Source of the DNA: Chloroflexota bacterium
GTDB lineage: Bacteria; Chloroflexota; Anaerolineae; UBA2200
Length of the DNA: 64,000 bases
Direction: 5' to 3'
NCBI GenBank assembly: GCA_014360905.1
Contig: JACIWW010000002.1
Coordinates: forward strand, 1-64,000
In this document: positions 1 through 8,515 of the stretch, piece by piece
Position numbering within the stretch: the stretch's first letter is position 1
Layout of the letters: every line of letters begins with the position of its first letter
Position numbers and translations under genes: made by a program
Notes under the pieces: generated by a model
What the model saw: only the letters and a program-made list of their open reading frames with translations
Told to the model about the DNA's origin: nothing
The model's database searches: none

Positions 1-103
1 CAGTGGCGCTGATGCTCTTGGTTTCTTGATAGGTCTGCAGCAGCAGTTTTCTTGCCTGAAAGCGGTTCATAGCGTATACTTCCCTGTAGGCCAGATCGGC
101 CAT
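1..103 (-). CDS. Insertion-sequence transposase, N-terminal fragment cut by window edge
   Basis: The first 34 codons of a leftward gene are visible, starting at an ATG (101-103) behind a strong AGGAGG ribosome site. The peptide begins MADLAYREVYAMNR and continues with a basic helical segment (FQARKLLLQTYQE) followed by SISAT. This resembles the N-terminal helix-turn-helix of IS481/IS3-type transposases and integrases that recognise their own ends. The rest lies outside the window, so family and intactness cannot be decided. An inverted repeat overlaps its ribosome site. A short regulator with an HTH is the alternative. Confidence 0.55.
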   Translation of the reverse strand, partial: MADLAYREVYAMNRFQARKLLLQTYQETKSISAT

Positions 104-107
104 AGGC

Positions 108-159
108 GGTGCTCCTCCTGGTGCAGTTGTTTCCACAATTCTTTTACCACAGGAGCACC
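108..159 (-). promoter_or_regulatory. Inverted repeat sequestering the transposase ribosome site
   Basis: GGTGCTCCT (108-116) and AGGAGCACC (151-159) are perfect complements. On the minus strand the 3' arm overlaps the AGGAGG Shine-Dalgarno of the transposase gene. If RNA polymerase reads in from outside, the hairpin would form and hide the ribosome site, a control known for several insertion sequences. The function is inferred from position. Confidence 0.5.
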
Positions 160-221
160 CCCTTTTGTCAAAATCGCCTGTACCACCTGGTAACGATCTG
201 TTGGCGCAAGCGCAGGTCTGT

Positions 222-249
222 TTGACGATTGCTTGAATTGGAGTATAAT
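222..249 (+). promoter_or_regulatory. Sigma70-like promoter of the macAB-like operon
   Basis: A TTGACG -35 element (222-227), a 16-bp spacer and a perfect TATAAT -10 element (244-249) lie about 60 bp before the adaptor gene. The gene itself has an AGGAGAGGA ribosome site at 292-300. Confidence 0.75.
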
Positions 250-308
250 TAATATTTAGCGTTGCGAAATATTATGATGCATTGTAGTAGCAGGAGAGGA
301 AACCAACG

Positions 309-1709
309 ATGAAAAGAAGAAATATCGGATTGTTGATTACAGTTGTTGTGGTGGCTCTTATTGGTCTTATAGGCTTACGTGTGGCAAGACAAAGAGCCTC
401 CCCAACTATTGAGTATGAAACCGTTCCAGTTCGACGAGATACCATTCTGGCTACCGTCAATGCCTCTGGCAGCGTAAAGCCAAAAAAGAAAGTGACCTTA
501 GTGTTCCCATCTGGGGGCTTGCTGGCAGCAATCAACGTACAGGTTGGGCAGAGGGTCGAAGCAGGCCAGGAACTGGCATGGTTGGACACGCGTCAATTAG
601 AATTGAATGTAGCCCAGGCGGAGGCTACGCTGAAGATCAACCAGGCTCGTTTGGCTCAGGTCAAGGCTGGGCCATCTGCAGCAGATTTGGCTGCTGCAGA
701 AGCAGCGCTGGAGAGTGCGCAAGCGCTATACGAGTCTGCCAAGAAGAAACTGAACCTGAAAGATGAGCAGTTATCCATGGCAGAGGCAGATTTGAAGAGA
801 GCCGAATTGGCTTTGCAGGATGCGCAGGCAGCCTATGACCGCGTAGCATGGCGCCCCGATATCGGGATGCTGCCACAGGCAGCAGCCCTCGAAAGGGCAA
901 CTCTTGACTACCAGAGGGCATTAGCGAATTACAAACTGCAGGTAGCGGCGATTGATGACACCGCTTTCAAGAGTGCTGCTGCTCAGCTAGCCCAAGCCAA
1001 GGCTCAGTTGGAAAAATTGCGCCGAAATCCAACTCCAGAAGAACTAGCGATTGCTGAAGCACAGGTCGAACAGGCAAAAGCTGCCTTGGAACAAGCAAAA
1101 CTTCGCCTAACTGACGCCATCCTTGTAGCGCCTTTCTCAGGAACGGTGCTTTCCATAGGAGCAGAGGTGGGTGAGTTAGTGAGCGCGGCAACGCCTGTTA
1201 TCGTGCTGGCGGATTTAGCCCATTATTATATTGACGCTAGCGTGGATGAGGCCGATATCGGCCTGGTGCAATCGGGACAGGATGCAATAATTACACTGGA
1301 TGCTTTCCCCGACGCTACACTGACGGGCAGGGTAGCGCGCATTCATCCTCTGGGTACGGTATCACAAGGAGTGGTTAGCTATGCTGTAGAGATCGAGGTC
1401 ACTTCTGCAGAAGTAGCGATCCAGCCCAACATGACCGCCATAGTGGACATTGTTGTAGCCAGGAAAGAAGGGGTCCTGGTGGTACCTAACCGCGCCGTGA
1501 AACGAGACAATGCAGCAAGGTACTCGGTTGAGGTTTTCACAGGAAGTAAAGTGGAGCAGCGCTCGGTGGCGATTGGGTTGAGCAATGAGCTCGTTACAGA
1601 AATAGTAAGCGGCTTGCGCGAAGGAGAGGAAGTGGTTGTGTATGCTCCGCGGCGCAATGTCCTGGAGCAATTCGCATCCCCATTCGGATTTGGAGGACGT
1701 TCCCAATGA
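309..1709 (+). CDS. MacA/HlyD-family membrane fusion (adaptor) protein
   Basis: This 466-residue protein is the adaptor of an ABC efflux system. It has one N-terminal membrane anchor (about residues 6-25) and then an extracytoplasmic part. A barrel-sandwich segment ([19 protein letters not shown]) is followed by a long Ala/Glu/Gln-rich alpha-helical hairpin (about residues 95-270) and the returning half ([19 protein letters not shown]). Beta-barrel and membrane-proximal domains complete it. The stop overlaps the next start (ATGA), so it is translationally coupled to the ATPase and permease that follow. In a monoderm such adaptors serve MacB-type export of peptides, lipids or antibiotics; the cargo is unknown. 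Confidence 0.9.
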   Translation: MKRRNIGLLITVVVVALIGLIGLRVARQRASPTIEYETVPVRRDTILATVNASGSVKPKKKVTLVFPSGGLLAAINVQVGQRVEAGQELAWLDTRQLELNVAQAEATLKINQARLAQVKAGPSAADLAAAEAALESAQALYESAKKKLNLKDEQLSMAEADLKRAELALQDAQAAYDRVAWRPDIGMLPQAAALERATLDYQRALANYKLQVAAIDDTAFKSAAAQLAQAKAQLEKLRRNPTPEELAIAEAQVEQAKAALEQAKLRLTDAILVAPFSGTVLSIGAEVGELVSAATPVIVLADLAHYYIDASVDEADIGLVQSGQDAIITLDAFPDATLTGRVARIHPLGTVSQGVVSYAVEIEVTSAEVAIQPNMTAIVDIVVARKEGVLVVPNRAVKRDNAARYSVEVFTGSKVEQRSVAIGLSNELVTEIVSGLREGEEVVVYAPRRNVLEQFASPFGFGGRSQ

Positions 1710-2431
1710 TCAAGTTGGAAGGTGTCACCAAAATCTACAGAATGGGTACTGTTGAAGTACCTGCCTTGCGTGGCATAGACCTCGAAGTAGCCCCTGGCGA
1801 GTTTATGGCTATCATGGGGCCGTCTGGTTCTGGCAAGAGCACGCTGATGAATATTGTGGGTTGTCTGGACCAGCCCACCAGTGGACAGTACTATCTGGAT
1901 GGCATACCGGTAAGCCAACTGACGGACAACCAACTGGCTGAGATTCGCAACAAGAAGATTGGCTTCGTCTTTCAGAACTATAACCTGTTGCCAAGGACTA
2001 GCGCCATTGCCAATGTGGAGATTCCCATGATCTATGCGGGTATGTCCATGTCCGCAAGACGGGCGAGAGCGATCGAGGCTCTGCAGAGCGTAGGTCTTGG
2101 TGATCGCTTGCATCACAAGCCGAACGAGCTGTCGGGAGGTGAGCAGCAACGTGTCGCTATCGCGCGTGCGTTGGTCAATGAGCCTGCGATTATCCTGGCG
2201 GACGAGCCAACGGGCAATCTGGACACCAAAACCGGTAGGGAAATCATTAGCATTTTTCAACGGCTTAACCAGGAACGCGGCATCACGATCATCTTTGTGA
2301 CCCATGACCCAGACGTAGCATCGTGTACAAGGCGCATCGTGCGCTTACGGGATGGCCTGGTCGTGGGCGAGGAAAGAATAGACGTGCCGTGTGCTGATGA
2401 AATTGCCCGCACGGAACTCGATAGAGAGTGA
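1706..2431 (+). CDS. ABC transporter ATP-binding protein, MacB/LolD type
   Basis: This is a 241-residue cytoplasmic ATPase that powers the adjacent FtsX-type permease. All ABC landmarks are present: Walker [10 protein letters not shown] at residues 38-46, a Q-loop ([10 protein letters not shown]), the signature LSGGEQQ at about 142, Walker [13 protein letters not shown] and the switch His in FVTHD. The [14 protein letters not shown] stretch after the Q-loop is typical of the LolD/MacB subgroup. It overlaps the adaptor gene by 4 bp and the permease gene directly, which marks a coupled three-gene operon. The length is normal for the family. Confidence 0.95.
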   Translation: MIKLEGVTKIYRMGTVEVPALRGIDLEVAPGEFMAIMGPSGSGKSTLMNIVGCLDQPTSGQYYLDGIPVSQLTDNQLAEIRNKKIGFVFQNYNLLPRTSAIANVEIPMIYAGMSMSARRARAIEALQSVGLGDRLHHKPNELSGGEQQRVAIARALVNEPAIILADEPTGNLDTKTGREIISIFQRLNQERGITIIFVTHDPDVASCTRRIVRLRDGLVVGEERIDVPCADEIARTELDRE

Positions 2432-2442
2432 TGGGAACAACG

Positions 2443-3675
2443 ATGGATATTGTCGAGAGCATCCGCTTAGCCATGCATGGGCTGTCTGCCAACAAGTTGC
2501 GCTCTGCATTGACGATGCTGGGCATTATCATTGGCGTTGGTGCTGTGATTGCCCTTTTGTCCATCGGCCAGGGCGCGCAGAAAGCGATAACAGCGCAAAT
2601 ACAGGGCATTGGCTCGAATTTGATTTTCATCATCCCTGGGAGTTTCACACAAAGGGGTGCATCCTTTGGCATGGGCACTCTGGCCAGCTTGACCCTAGAA
2701 GATGCCAAAGCCATCGCTGATCCGGCCAATTGCCCGGATGTTGCTGCCGTGGCACCACAGCAAACACGCAATGCTCAGATCATCTTCCGAAACCACAATA
2801 CTAATGCAAGCGTGGTGGGCACAACTCCTGAATTTGCCTTCATCAGAAGGGTGGAGCTGGAACAGGGATACTTTTTCAATGACCAGGACCTGGCCACGGC
2901 GGCACGGGTGGCAGTGCTGGGTGGCCGGTTAGCGTTGGACCTTTTTGAGACAGAAAGCCCAGTGGGTCAGACAATACGCATCAATCGCATACCATTTCGC
3001 GTTATTGGTGTTTTGGTGGAACAGGGTGGTGGGGGGTCAATTGACACTTCGGTCTTTGTACCTATCACCTCAGCAAAAACGCGCCTTTTCGGAACAGTTA
3101 CGGCTAGAGGTGGCGGAAGCGCGGTATCTTTGATCAACGCGTCAGTCGTGAGCGAGGATCGGATAGACGCAGCAATCGAACAGATCACTGAACTGCTCCG
3201 TCAAAGGCATCGCATTCGGTATCAGCAAGATGATTTTACCGTCACGAGTCAGAAGGATATCCTGGGCGTGTTAAACCAGGTCACCAATATTCTGACCATT
3301 TTCTTGGGCGCCATTGCGGCTATTTCTCTGCTGGTCGGTGGCATCGGGATCATGAATATCATGTTGGTCTCTGTGACGGAGCGGACGCGAGAAATCGGCA
3401 TCCGCAAGGCTGTGGGTGCCAAACGTCGGGACATCATGGTGCAATTCCTGATCGAAGCTATCGTACTGAGCATTATTGGCGGGATCATTGGCATTGGTTT
3501 TGGCGCTTTGGCTGCTGCGGCAGTCAACAATACAGGTGTTTTGGTTACCACAGTTTCTCCGCAAGCAGTTGCCTTGGCTGTGGCCTTTTCCGTGGCGGTA
3601 GGATTATTCTTCGGACTCTATCCAGCCGCCCGTGCTGCCAGTCTCAATCCGATAGAAGCCTTGCGTTATGAATGA
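2443..3675 (+). CDS. ABC transporter permease, MacB/FtsX family
   Basis: The protein has the MacB layout. An N-terminal transmembrane helix (LRSALTMLGIIIGVGAVIALLSIG) is followed by a roughly 220-residue extracytoplasmic MacB_PCD domain and three C-terminal helices of the FtsX domain, with the coupling motif TREIGIRKAVGAKRRDI. The start chosen is the ATG at 2443 (MDIVESIR), which matches the usual start of the family and has GGGA 6 nt upstream. A GTG at 2428 and an ATG at 2431 overlapping the ATPase stop are also possible. With the two upstream genes it forms a mechanotransmission-type exporter. Confidence 0.92.
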   Translation: MDIVESIRLAMHGLSANKLRSALTMLGIIIGVGAVIALLSIGQGAQKAITAQIQGIGSNLIFIIPGSFTQRGASFGMGTLASLTLEDAKAIADPANCPDVAAVAPQQTRNAQIIFRNHNTNASVVGTTPEFAFIRRVELEQGYFFNDQDLATAARVAVLGGRLALDLFETESPVGQTIRINRIPFRVIGVLVEQGGGGSIDTSVFVPITSAKTRLFGTVTARGGGSAVSLINASVVSEDRIDAAIEQITELLRQRHRIRYQQDDFTVTSQKDILGVLNQVTNILTIFLGAIAAISLLVGGIGIMNIMLVSVTERTREIGIRKAVGAKRRDIMVQFLIEAIVLSIIGGIIGIGFGALAAAAVNNTGVLVTTVSPQAVALAVAFSVAVGLFFGLYPAARAASLNPIEALRYE

Positions 3676-3807
3676 TGATGCGGCAGCAAAAGCAACCGCA
3701 TCCATATTGCACCGGGGCACTGAATCGGCTTAAAAACAATCGCTATTCCCTATGGAGCTGTAGCATGCGCACGGATAATACGTTGCAAGGCAAAGCGCAA
3801 CGTGAAT

Positions 3808-3836
3808 TTGACAAGCAGGCTCGATTGCACTATACT
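3808..3836 (+). promoter_or_regulatory. Consensus sigma70 promoter for the tRNA-Ala / T-box / leuS unit
   Basis: TTGACA (3808-3813), a 17-bp spacer and TATACT (3831-3836) give a near-perfect promoter. Transcription would start around 3843, seven bases before the mature tRNA-Ala(CGC). No comparably good promoter is seen between this tRNA and leuS, so the tRNA, the T-box leader, the second tRNA and leuS may share one transcript. Confidence 0.85.
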
Positions 3837-3849
3837 TATGATTGCAAAT

Positions 3850-3923
<74 letters not shown>

Positions 3924-3959
3924 AGACGGCATGTAGTAGATAGCCGCCTGTATAAAGCA

Positions 3960-4375
3960 AAGGCTGCGAACAGGAGTAGTAGGCTATCCCTCACAGAGAG
4001 CCAGGCATCAATGAGGTGGAAGCCTGGCAGCGGTGCCCAGAGGGAGCACAAGAGCTGAACTCGCCTGGGAGCTGCTGCGGTGAGCCCCCTTGATGCTGCC
4101 ATGATGACGGCAGATCAAAGCGAGGGTTAGCCCCAGACGGATGGTGTCCGTTAACGCGCCCAAAGAGGGTAGAATTCGTATTGTGGGGATGTAGCTCAAT
4201 TGGGAGAGCGCCTCAATGGCATTGAGGAGGTCAGGGGTTCGAATCCCCTCATCTCCATCTTACCGACACATGGGAACCGGCACAAGGTTGTGGCCTGGCA
4301 TCCCCAATCCGATTTCTACCAATCAGGGTGGTACCGCGGAGAGCGCTTCGCCCCTGTGCGAAGCGCTCTTTTCTT
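3960..4375 (+). promoter_or_regulatory. T-box riboswitch leader, leucine specifier, interrupted by a tRNA gene
   Basis: The leader controls leuS by sensing uncharged tRNA-Leu. Visible landmarks in order: AGTAGTA of the specifier-loop side of stem I (about 3975), AGAGAGCC and GGTGGAAGCC of its distal part, then GAA-CTC-GCC with the specifier codon CTC (Leu) at 4060-4062. Stem II is CTGCC/GGCAG (about 4092-4117). The IIA/B segment contains ACGGA/TCCGT and CCGTTAAC (about 4137-4154). The canonical T-box AGGGTGGTACCGCGG is at 4325-4339. The helix just before the T-box, GGTAGAATTCG (4168-4178) with its partner at 4310-4320, occupies the stem III position. It encloses a complete tRNA-Ala gene, which is highly unusual. 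The specifier agrees with the downstream gene. Confidence 0.92.
4185..4257 (+). tRNA. tRNA-Ala (anticodon GGC), nested inside the leuS T-box leader
   Basis: A full 73-nt cloverleaf: acceptor GGGGATG/CATCTCC with the alanine G3:U70 pair, D stem GCTC/GAGC, anticodon stem CCTCA/TGAGG with loop ATGGCAT (anticodon GGC), and T arm AGGGG/CCCCT with TTCGAAT. The discriminator is A and CCA is not encoded. No good promoter lies directly upstream, so it is probably made from the leader transcript. Its 5' strand GGGGATG is also perfectly complementary to CATCCCC at 4299-4305, which extends the enclosing stem III helix. An alternative fold in which the tRNA acceptor stem is broken is therefore possible. 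Confidence 0.96.
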
Positions 4376-4376
4376 A
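4340..4376 (+). terminator. T-box regulated intrinsic terminator before leuS
   Basis: AGAGCGCTTCG (4340-4350) pairs perfectly over 11 bp with CGAAGCGCTCT (4359-4369) around an 8-nt loop. TTTCTT follows. The 5' arm directly abuts the T-box sequence, as expected for the terminator that competes with the antiterminator stabilised by uncharged tRNA. Confidence 0.93.
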
Positions 4377-4411
4377 TAGCATTCATAGCAGCGGTTGAGA
4401 TGGAGGTTAGC

Positions 4412-6862
4412 ATGAAAAAAGAGAAATATAACCCATTGGTCATTGAACCCAAATGGCAGAAGAGATGGAAAGCCGACAAGTTATATCACGCTCGCGAGGA
4501 TGACCCTCGACCGAAATTCTATTTTCTGACCATGCTCCCTTATACATCGGGTGATTTGCACATCGGTCACTGGTATGCCATGGCGCCATCGGATGCCAAG
4601 GCGCGCTACATCCGCATGAAGGGGTACAACGTCATGTTCCCCATAGGGTTCGATGCTTTTGGCCTGCCTGCAGAAGAGGCAGCGATTAAGCACGGGATCC
4701 ATCCTTACAAGTGGACGATGGCCAATATCGAACGCATGCGGGGACAACTGAAGAGCATGGGAGCGATGTGGGATTGGGAGCGAGAGGCGATCACCTGCGA
4801 CCCGAGTTACTACAAATGGACACAGTGGTTCTTCCTCAAGTTCTATGAGCATGGGCTGGCTTACCGCGCCATGGCCCCTGTGGATTGGTGCCCGCATTGC
4901 AACACATCGCTGGCTCGTGAGCAGGTATGGGGGGAGGACCGGCACTGTGAGCGTTGCGGCACGCCAGTGATCAAAAAGGATCTGGAGCAGTGGTTCTTTC
5001 GCATCACCAAGTATGCTGAAGAGCTCTTGGATTTCAGCAAGATCGACTGGCCCGAACGCGTGGTGACCATGCAGAGAAACTGGATTGGCCGCAGCGAGGG
5101 CGTGCGCTTTGAATTGGGCATCGAGGGTTCAGCAAAAAAGATCCCGGTCTTCACGACACGGCCTGATACGGTGTTTGGCATGACTTTTGCCGTGTTGTCA
5201 CCGGAGCATCCACTGGTGAATGAATTGACCACGCCTGAGCATCGCGCAGAAGTCGAGGCGTATCAGTTCAAAGCACGGCGCATGGCAGAGATCGATCGCT
5301 TATCCACAGAGAGGGAGCGCGATGGCGTCTTTATTGGCACATATGCCATCAATCCCATGAACGGTGAAAAGGTCCCCTTGTACGTTGCAGATTACGTGTT
5401 GATGACCTACGGCACTGGTGCTATCATGGGCGTTCCGGCCCACGATGAGCGGGACTTTGATTTTGCGCGACGCTATCGCCTGCCTATACCGGTGGTGATT
5501 GCACCGCCTGATTGGGATGGAGAACCACTGAAGGCCGCTTATGTAGGTGAGGGGACGATGGTCAATTCCGGGCGCTTCAATGGCATGTCAAGCCGTGAAG
5601 GCTGGGAAGCGATCGCAGATGAGATGGAAAAACAGGGCATTGGCTACCGTGATGTACAATACAGGTTGCACGATTGGCTGATCTCGCGACAGCGTTACTG
5701 GGGCGCCCCGATTCCCATTGTCTACTGCCCAGACTGCGGCATTGTGCCTGTGCCTGAGGAGCAATTGCCTGTGCTGCTGCCAGAGGATGCCGAATTCCTG
5801 CCCACTGGTGAATCGCCGCTGAAGTACCACGAGGGATTCCTACATACGACTTGTCCAAGATGCGGCCGCCCTGCAGAACGTGAGACAGATACGATGGACA
5901 CTTTTATGTGTTCCTCCTGGTATCACATGCGCTATACCAGCCCAGGGTATGACAAAGGCCCCTTTGATCCAGCGCGCTACAAGTATTGGATGCCGGTAGA
6001 TCAGTATACCGGTGGTATTGAGCATGCCACGATGCATCTGCTCTACACGCGTTTCTTCACCAAGGCCTGCCGAGACATTGGCATTTTGGATCACGATGAA
6101 CCCATGTTGCGCTTGTTCAACCAAGGCATCATCTTGGGTGAAGATAATGAGAAGATGAGCAAATCGCGGGGGAATGTCGTAAACCCTGATGATTACGTGA
6201 AATCCATGGGCGCTGACACCACACGTGCCTACTTGATGTTTATTGGCCCATGGGAGGCTGGTGGCCCCTGGAGCAGTCGCGGCATCGAGGGAGTATACAG
6301 GTTCTTGCACCGGGTTTGGGATGCCGTGGTGAGCCCGCCCAAGCACTTTGACCGACAGGCCAGCTCTGAGGAGGTTGCTGCCCTGCGGCGCATGACGCAC
6401 AAGACCATTCGCAAAGTAACGGACGACATGGAAGCTTTTCGCTTCAATACCGCTATTGCTGCATTAATGGAATTCAACAACTACTTGCTCAAGGCTAAGA
6501 ACACGCCTGTTGTCCATTCGGACGCCTGGACTGAGGCAGTGCGCTCCCTCATCCTAATGTTAGCTCCGATTGCTCCACATCTGGCAGAGGAGTTATGGGA
6601 GCGTATCGGTGGCTCTTACAGCGTGCATACTCAGTTTTGGCCCGCATGGGATGAAGCAGCAGCGGCGGAGGAAATGGTGACTTTGGTTGTGCAGGTCAAT
6701 GGCAAAGTGCGCGATCGTCTATCCGTGCCAGTGGGGCTGAGCGAAGAAAGAGCACAGGAATTGGCGCTAGGCAGTGAGAAGGTGCAGCGCTACGTGGCCA
6801 ACAAGAACGTAGTCAAGGTCGTCTACGTGCGTGACGAGCTTATCAATCTTGTGGTGATGTAA
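4412..6862 (+). CDS. leuS: Leucyl-tRNA synthetase
   Basis: This class Ia synthetase charges tRNA-Leu. The 816-residue product has the signature HIGH at residues 50-53 and KMSKS at 581-585. A CP1 editing domain is present (TTRPDTVFGMTFAVLSPEHP and the conserved YGTGAIMGVPAHDERD). A zinc-finger-like CPHC..CERC segment, the anticodon-binding C-terminal region and a final VQVNGKVRDRL block complete the bacterial LeuRS. The ATG at 4412 is preceded by GGAGG at 4402-4406. Reading further upstream would run through the terminator, so that part is excluded. It is regulated by the T-box leader ahead of it and ends in its own terminator. Confidence 0.98.
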   Translation: MKKEKYNPLVIEPKWQKRWKADKLYHAREDDPRPKFYFLTMLPYTSGDLHIGHWYAMAPSDAKARYIRMKGYNVMFPIGFDAFGLPAEEAAIKHGIHPYKWTMANIERMRGQLKSMGAMWDWEREAITCDPSYYKWTQWFFLKFYEHGLAYRAMAPVDWCPHCNTSLAREQVWGEDRHCERCGTPVIKKDLEQWFFRITKYAEELLDFSKIDWPERVVTMQRNWIGRSEGVRFELGIEGSAKKIPVFTTRPDTVFGMTFAVLSPEHPLVNELTTPEHRAEVEAYQFKARRMAEIDRLSTERERDGVFIGTYAINPMNGEKVPLYVADYVLMTYGTGAIMGVPAHDERDFDFARRYRLPIPVVIAPPDWDGEPLKAAYVGEGTMVNSGRFNGMSSREGWEAIADEMEKQGIGYRDVQYRLHDWLISRQRYWGAPIPIVYCPDCGIVPVPEEQLPVLLPEDAEFLPTGESPLKYHEGFLHTTCPRCGRPAERETDTMDTFMCSSWYHMRYTSPGYDKGPFDPARYKYWMPVDQYTGGIEHATMHLLYTRFFTKACRDIGILDHDEPMLRLFNQGIILGEDNEKMSKSRGNVVNPDDYVKSMGADTTRAYLMFIGPWEAGGPWSSRGIEGVYRFLHRVWDAVVSPPKHFDRQASSEEVAALRRMTHKTIRKVTDDMEAFRFNTAIAALMEFNNYLLKAKNTPVVHSDAWTEAVRSLILMLAPIAPHLAEELWERIGGSYSVHTQFWPAWDEAAAAEEMVTLVVQVNGKVRDRLSVPVGLSEERAQELALGSEKVQRYVANKNVVKVVYVRDELINLVVM

Positions 6863-6879
6863 CGCTTTTACCGCCAGAT

Positions 6880-6925
6880 AACACCAGATGCTTGCATGTT
6901 CCTTGCAGGCATCTGGTGTTTTGTC
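6880..6925 (+). terminator. Intrinsic terminator after leuS
   Basis: AACACCAGATGC (6880-6891) pairs with GCATCTGGTGTT (6909-6920), extended by TGCA/TGCA inside, and the stem ends in a TTTTGT run. It separates leuS from xseA. Confidence 0.9.
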
Positions 6926-6949
6926 TATCGCTGCCCCATGTAGTATAGT
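6921..6949 (+). promoter_or_regulatory. Promoter of xseA giving a leaderless transcript
   Basis: TTGTCT (6921-6926), a 17-bp spacer and TATAGT (6944-6949) place the start of transcription at about 6956, exactly on the GTG start codon of xseA. There is no Shine-Dalgarno in front of that codon. Confidence 0.6.
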
Positions 6950-6955
6950 TAGAGC

Positions 6956-8143
6956 GTGCAGATTTACACCGTTAGCCAGGTTACCCAATACATTAAAAGC
7001 CTGTTCGACATAGACCCCCTGCTCCAGGATTTGTGGGTGGAGGGCGAAATCTCCAATTGCACGCAGTCAACGGCGGGGCATATCTACTTTACACTAAAGG
7101 ATGCCCATGCGCAACTGCGCTGCGTGCTGTGGCGTTCCCAGGTCCCGCGTTTGGAACATCAACCAGTGAATGGCAATGCAGTCATCGTGCACGGCCGCGC
7201 CTCGGTCTATGAGGTACAGGGCAGCTACCAACTCTATGTGGATCAGATACAACCTCTAGGCACAGGTGCATTGTTCCTGCAGTTCCTAGCGCTCAAGGAA
7301 AAATTGGAACGGGAGGGACTGTTCGCTCCAGAACGCAAGCGCCTTTTGCCCCGTTTTCCGCGGCGTTTGGGCATTGTTACCTCGCCTGTTGGAGCAGCTA
7401 TTCGCGATATCCTGCACATTCTGCAAAGACGCTACCCCCTTGCTGAGGTCATTCTCGCGCCGACGTTAGTGCAGGGAGAGGAGGCACCGCCCCAGATTGT
7501 TGCGGCGATCGAGGCACTGAATGCCTATGCTGATGTGGATTTGATCATTGTCGCTCGTGGCGGAGGCTCTTTGGAGGAACTTTGGGCTTTCAATGACGAA
7601 CGAGTCGCGCGTGCTATATTTGCTTCTAAAATCCCGATTATCTCCGGAATAGGGCATGAAACGGATTACACGATTGTAGATTTTGTGGCTGATATGCGAG
7701 CCCCCACCCCGTCGGCTGCTGCGGAGCTCGCAGTACCTGATCGGCAGGCATTGCACGCCCAGATTGCGCAGTACCGTGATGCCCTCTATCAGCAGATGAA
7801 ACGACGCTTTGCGGAGAACCTAAGAGAGGTGGAGCACGCGATGGACGTTCTACGTCGGTTCTCTCCAAAGGCTATGGTGGATAGTTGGCGCCAGAGTCTA
7901 GACGAAGAACGCCAAAAAATGTGGAGGGCACAAAAACATCATCTGACTCTGCTGCGACAGCAGGTGACCAGCCTCAGGCTTCGTTTGCAGGCCTTGAGCC
8001 CACAATCCATCTTAGATCGTGGCTACGCAGTTGTATCCCGTCGTGATACTGGCGTAGTGGTAAAGAGCACGTCCCAAGTGGCTTCTGGGGATGCGCTGGA
8101 TGTTCGCATCAGCGATGGTCATTTCACGAGCACTGTGGATTGA
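6956..8143 (+). CDS. xseA: Exodeoxyribonuclease VII large subunit
   Basis: This is the catalytic subunit of the ssDNA exonuclease that trims repair intermediates together with XseB. The 395-residue protein has the N-terminal OB-fold (YTVSQVTQYIKSLFDIDPLLQDLWVEGEISN). The catalytic core contains RLGIVTSPVGAAIRDIL, DLIIVARGGGSLEELWAFNDE and ISGIGHETDYTIVDFVADMRAPTPSAAAE. A coiled-coil region and the terminal ILDRGYAVV follow. The start is GTG, without a ribosome site, right at a predicted transcription start. xseB follows 32 bp later, so the two subunits are made together. Confidence 0.97.
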   Translation: MQIYTVSQVTQYIKSLFDIDPLLQDLWVEGEISNCTQSTAGHIYFTLKDAHAQLRCVLWRSQVPRLEHQPVNGNAVIVHGRASVYEVQGSYQLYVDQIQPLGTGALFLQFLALKEKLEREGLFAPERKRLLPRFPRRLGIVTSPVGAAIRDILHILQRRYPLAEVILAPTLVQGEEAPPQIVAAIEALNAYADVDLIIVARGGGSLEELWAFNDERVARAIFASKIPIISGIGHETDYTIVDFVADMRAPTPSAAAELAVPDRQALHAQIAQYRDALYQQMKRRFAENLREVEHAMDVLRRFSPKAMVDSWRQSLDEERQKMWRAQKHHLTLLRQQVTSLRLRLQALSPQSILDRGYAVVSRRDTGVVVKSTSQVASGDALDVRISDGHFTSTVD

Positions 8144-8175
8144 GGGGATAGTAGAGAAGCTGAAGGAGAATGCCC

Positions 8176-8418
8176 ATGGAAGGAAAGGAAATAGCCAATC
8201 TGACCTTTGAGCAAGCATTTCAACAACTTGAGGAAGTCGTGCGACTCTTGGAAAGCGGCGATTTGCCATTGGAGCAATCCCTGGCTTTGTTCGAAAAAGG
8301 TGTGCTGCTGGCCAGGCTATGCGAGAGCAAACTCGATGAAGCGGAACAAAAAGTAAGTCAACTAGTTGGTATAAACAGCGGAAGCCCGGTGCTCAAGCCA
8401 TTTAGCGTAGCAGAATAA
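8176..8418 (+). CDS. xseB: Exodeoxyribonuclease VII small subunit
   Basis: The product of about 80 residues has the family core LTFEQAFQQLEEVVRLLESGDLPLEQSLALFEKGVLLARLCESKLDEAEQKV, two helices that bind the XseA coiled coil. An ATG at 8170 is in frame, but the AAGGAGA ribosome site (8162-8168) sits too close to it. The ATG at 8176 has normal spacing and is preferred. Confidence 0.95.
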   Translation: MEGKEIANLTFEQAFQQLEEVVRLLESGDLPLEQSLALFEKGVLLARLCESKLDEAEQKVSQLVGINSGSPVLKPFSVAE

Positions 8419-8446
8419 GTCCCCTGAATCTGCATCCACGCGATCT

Positions 8447-8475
8447 TTGCCAGGTACAGTTACCTGTGTTATACT
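8447..8475 (+). promoter_or_regulatory. Promoter of the threonine-degradation genes
   Basis: TTGCCA (8447-8452), 17 bp and TATACT (8470-8475) precede the epimerase/dehydrogenase gene, which starts at 8516 behind AAAGGAGAG. Confidence 0.7.
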
Positions 8476-8515
8476 CAAGGGACAGAGCAATACAAGATTT
8501 CTCAAAGGAGAGAAC

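Noticed and set aside
3781-3802. CGTTGC/GCAACG hairpin after the permease gene as terminator
   Set aside because: Stem of six pairs with no T-run; it is followed by the tRNA promoter and cannot be supported as a terminator.
4185-4257. tRNA-Ala(GGC) as a decayed tRNA fragment
   Set aside because: All stems are intact, the G3:U70 identity pair and a proper anticodon loop are present.
4328-4411. An upstream extension of leuS by 28 residues
   Set aside because: It would translate the T-box terminator hairpin; the ATG at 4412 has a proper ribosome site and the family N-terminus.
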